Source: Mya arenaria (taxonomy: Eukaryota; Mollusca; Bivalvia; Myida; Myidae). Taken from it: a stretch of 64,000 bases of DNA. The stretch spans positions 13,537,088-13,601,087 of the forward strand of contig NC_069124.1 of the NCBI RefSeq assembly GCF_026914265.1, written 5' to 3'. Under the pieces are notes generated by a model that searched no databases, had not been told where the DNA came from, and worked only from the letters and a program-made list of their open reading frames with translations. The position numbers were made by a program, and so were the translations under genes. Positions 61,301 through 64,000 of this stretch are shown here, piece by piece (the first letter of the stretch is position 1; every line of letters starts with the position of its first letter).

Positions 61301-63092
61301 ATTATTGTTAAACAACGACAATGTTTACCAAATATGAGAATAATTTATGTATGACTATGGGAGCGCTTAAGTTAACGCTTTAATAGTAGAGTGTAAGTTC
61401 AAGAGCGTGTAACTAGCAAAATATATGTGTATCACTAGCAAACATAGTGTTCATGTGTATCAATTTGGTTTAAGAATGACCACTTTTAAAAAGTGTAAAA
61501 CGTCTGATTAAGAAACTCTCATACCGCCAAACTGTACAACCAAGAGTCATGGGCAAATAACCCGTAAATGATTTGCTGCAACTGTAAATACGTGCTAAGC
61601 ACTAGTAAACCATAAAGTGATCATGTGTATCAAGTTTTATTACGATTCCTCTTAAGCTGTGTAAGAAATGTGCTACAGAAACCTTTATATACCTACATAG
61701 TTCCATAATTCTTAAACGAATGGCCGCAATCGGCGAATTATGTGTTCAGAAACTCGTACACGTCATGTCTGGTATTTTTACCTAGCTTCAGAACAATGCA
61801 TCCAACACTATAGATGAAGGTCGCTCCGTAAGTTTTACAACATACCGCCCTTCCGACCAACCGACAAACCAACCACCCCACATACAAACTGTGTGGTAAC
61901 TTAACACTACAAGCCTCTTACCACTGTTTGCACCATGTTAACTCTGTCCTCTCTCAAATCTGTGACACACTGTGCAATATCAACAACTCCTGTCGCTCTT
62001 CCCTGGTCGTATAGATAATCCATGGCTATGAATGTCCCTGTTCTGCCTATCCCCGCACTAACAAATACAGTAGGAATTTGTTTGAAGATACATTTAGACG
62101 TCTTTAAAAAGAACACAAAAACAACAACTCATACTTCAAGCTTCAAGCGTCTCCCATAAAAATACAACAACACAAAGTAACGGAAGTCGATAAATGTTAA
62201 CACATCCGACATTAAACTTTAACGCACATTCAAAAATAGCATTATATACAGTACAGTTTCTATAACAAAGCGCACAGGTAAACTTAGATATATATTGTAA
62301 TGATGGAAGTCTTTGCATGTTTTGTAAATCAATTAATGTTAACAATGCTATGGACCTGCAATGCACAAGCCACGGATGTTTCCTTTGGCCATCACGAAGT
62401 TTAACTTTTCTCCAGAAGTGTACAAGGCTTATCGGACTTTGTGGTACGTCTTTGTCCGGCCAAGATGTGTAGTGAAACTGGGTCAGTTTACGGCGTTCTG
62501 ATGGATGTGTCTGAAATATTCATATCTATAGTAAAACATTTAAAAGATATAGTTCAACGTCGACCTTTTACATCACTGGCATTTACAAAGGTCAAACGTT
62601 ATTAGCAAATTGACCTTCCGTCTTTTAACATCAAATGCAAAAACGAAACATAGAATATAGAATAGAAAATGTAGTAAACATGTCATACTGAAATCAGTAT
62701 AAACGCTATACCGTTCTGTGAAATCCAACTGTTCTTATACAGAAGTCAGCAAACACTTCCTCTTTCATCAATGTAACTTCGAAGTAGCCATAAGTCGTCT
62801 GATGCTTGAGTCCTCCGCCCCAATAGTGTAGACATTTCATCTGAAAACGGACATAAATGTATATAAAACATGCAAATTACAAAATGTTCAAAGGCAAGCA
62901 TGTTGGCACTTTCATGTATGTTTTTTGTTCAAGTTTATGTTTTAAAATGTTTTCTATCACCTTTATTTGTTATGTTTGGATAAAAAATACAAACTTTTGT
63001 TTCCTCAACCAAATTGGTAACCATAACAACCGTTTGTACGTTTTGCTCCCAAATCATCTGCCAAAAATCCTCCATGTTAGATTCCACAGGAC
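58318..63092 (-). CDS. Receptor-type protein tyrosine phosphatase, D1 and D2 (partial gene)
   Basis: Exons read on the minus strand: 62995-63092, 62712-62840, 62356-62510, 61922-62057, 60949-61104, 60565-60673, 60099-60172, 59723-59854, 59113-59238, 58867-59018, 58318-58453. Every intron is GT/AG and phases match, giving 467 open codons. D1 has [29 protein letters not shown] (WPD at 92-94), [12 protein letters not shown] (Cys126, Arg132) and VNMVQTVGQY, so all visible catalytic residues are present. D2 has [23 protein letters not shown] and LCLNGAERSG (Cys421, Arg427) but WTR at 383-385 in place of WPD. These enzymes dephosphorylate phosphotyrosine on the cytosolic side of the plasma membrane; D2 is often regulatory, and here probably inactive or weak. 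The D1 start, membrane span and ectodomain lie beyond 63092 or off the window, and the final D2 exon (after PNL) was not found. Tandem decayed copies of exon 58318-58453 follow. Confidence 0.92.
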
Positions 63093-63314
63093 CTTTAAAT
63101 GTCATTTAAATCACATTTATCTCAACATTTGTGATTGAATTGCTATATTAACATGGTTTCAATGGTGATGTTCACTTAAGAATATAGCCTCCAAAAATCG
63201 TTTTTAGCTCGTCCGTGTTTCAAGGAAAACGGTCGAGGTATTGTCATTGCTCTGCAGTCGTCGTCGTAGTTCAAACAATCACTTAACGACAAACGTGCAA
63301 GATTATAAGTATCT

Positions 63315-63470
63315 TCCATGGCCGAGAGTGTAAGATAGGTTCATTCCGACCCGAGCGTAGGTTTTTTTTGCGAAAACGAGGTTTACCGAGTTTCCGCAAA
63401 ACACCCTGCGCGAGGGTCGGGATGAACCAATCTTACACGACCGGCTATGGTAGATGATTTTTCTCCCACC
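63315..63470. repeat. Foldback/MITE-like element
   Basis: The left arm (TTCCATGGCCGAGAGTGTAA, then GATAGGTTCATTCCGACCC, about 63316-63354) pairs with the right arm (GGTCGGGATGAACCAATCTT, then ACACGACCGGCTATGG, about 63415-63450). Inner blocks CGAAAACGAGG and CCGAGTTTCCG also pair. It lies just upstream of the first PTP exon seen. Confidence 0.75.
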
Positions 63471-64000
63471 TCAGTTTAACAAAATTAAGTAAAATGTATT
63501 TTTTTGCTGGAACTCTTTTGTGCTTAGTGAAAATAATTGCGTATGGATATACGATAATTCGTGGTTGTCATGGATTTTCGCGCAGTGATTCAGAGTATGT
63601 GAATGGTCTGATCGGTCTTTAAATAGTTCTAAGAAGAGTGAAGCATTATTTCTTGAAAGGTGCGTGAAAACTGTTTTCTGGTGACATTTGAAGCGAGAAA
63701 TAATTAACTCGCGTTCTAAATATTGCCACCAGACAAGGTTTCGATGGTGCGCTACAGACGACAGTCCTCAACAAGGGAGGTAATAACAATGTGGTGACCA
63801 TTAAAAGAAGTTCCATACGGGCATTTTATCTTCGCCCGTGGGCAAGATATAAATTTCTAGCATGGTTGAATTATTGGATCTACTTATCTGAAGTGGGAGA
63901 AAAGAATTTCTAGCATGTTTAAATTAATGGATCTATTTATCTGAGATGAGTGAAAATCAAATAAACTTTACCCAAAGATAGTTAGCACATATATAGTAAA
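63471..64000. other. Upstream PTP intron with a short duplication
   Basis: No upstream PTP exon could be read here. Two ~55-bp copies lie side by side at about 63853-63905 and 63907-63960 (shared AATTTCTAGCATG and GGATCTA.TTATCTGA). A GGGAGGTAATAACAATG run near 63775 also occurs at about 8753 in the LINE. Confidence 0.4.

Overview
This is eukaryotic, AT-rich DNA with small exons, canonical GT/AG introns, many decayed non-LTR retrotransposons, foldback elements and minisatellites. The gene families and the look of the repeats fit a bivalve mollusc; a heterodont such as a Dreissena-type mussel is my best guess, from memory of similar repeats and not from any search.

Four gene loci can be rebuilt from the sequence, all on the minus strand. 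(1) 2890-10478: the 5' part (10 exons, 557 codons, all introns phase 1) of a secreted or membrane protein with a signal peptide, a Cys-rich EGF/laminin-like module, two F5/8C (galactose-binding-like) domains and four EGF-like modules; its 3' end is not found. (2) 22782-28382: a full seven-exon cytosolic sulfotransferase gene (about 295 codons) with every splice site intact, but one in-frame TAG and one A7 frameshift. (3) 34589-40130: a complete seven-exon secreted protein with four SRCR domains (501 residues). A decayed same-strand copy of this gene lies upstream at about 41350-47180. (4) 58318-63092: eleven exons (467 codons) of a receptor-type protein tyrosine phosphatase. D1 looks active, and D2 has lost the WPD motif but keeps C(X)5R. 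Its 5' end lies off the right edge and its last exon was not found.

Between and inside these genes: LINE copies of at least three kinds (8085-9992, 13840-14520, 17500-20540, 42150-43010, 43690-44100, 48940-50350) plus short 3' tails of the 17500-20540 family; a tRNA-derived SINE (21955-22205); foldback/MITE-like elements (11650-12005, 45209-45339, 63315-63470); several dispersed repeat pairs; and a 3.2 kb satellite of a 47-bp unit (50365-53590).

The most unusual theme is coding sequence turned into tandem repeat. The sulfotransferase C-terminal coding tail is repeated three more times at about 85 bp spacing just past its stop codon, and a PTP D2 exon has decayed tandem copies directly downstream of it. 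Loci 1 and 4 may belong to one family, since an F5/8C-EGF ectodomain could be joined to PTP domains, but no exon in the window links them. I found no bacterial-type operon, CRISPR array or conventional RNA gene.
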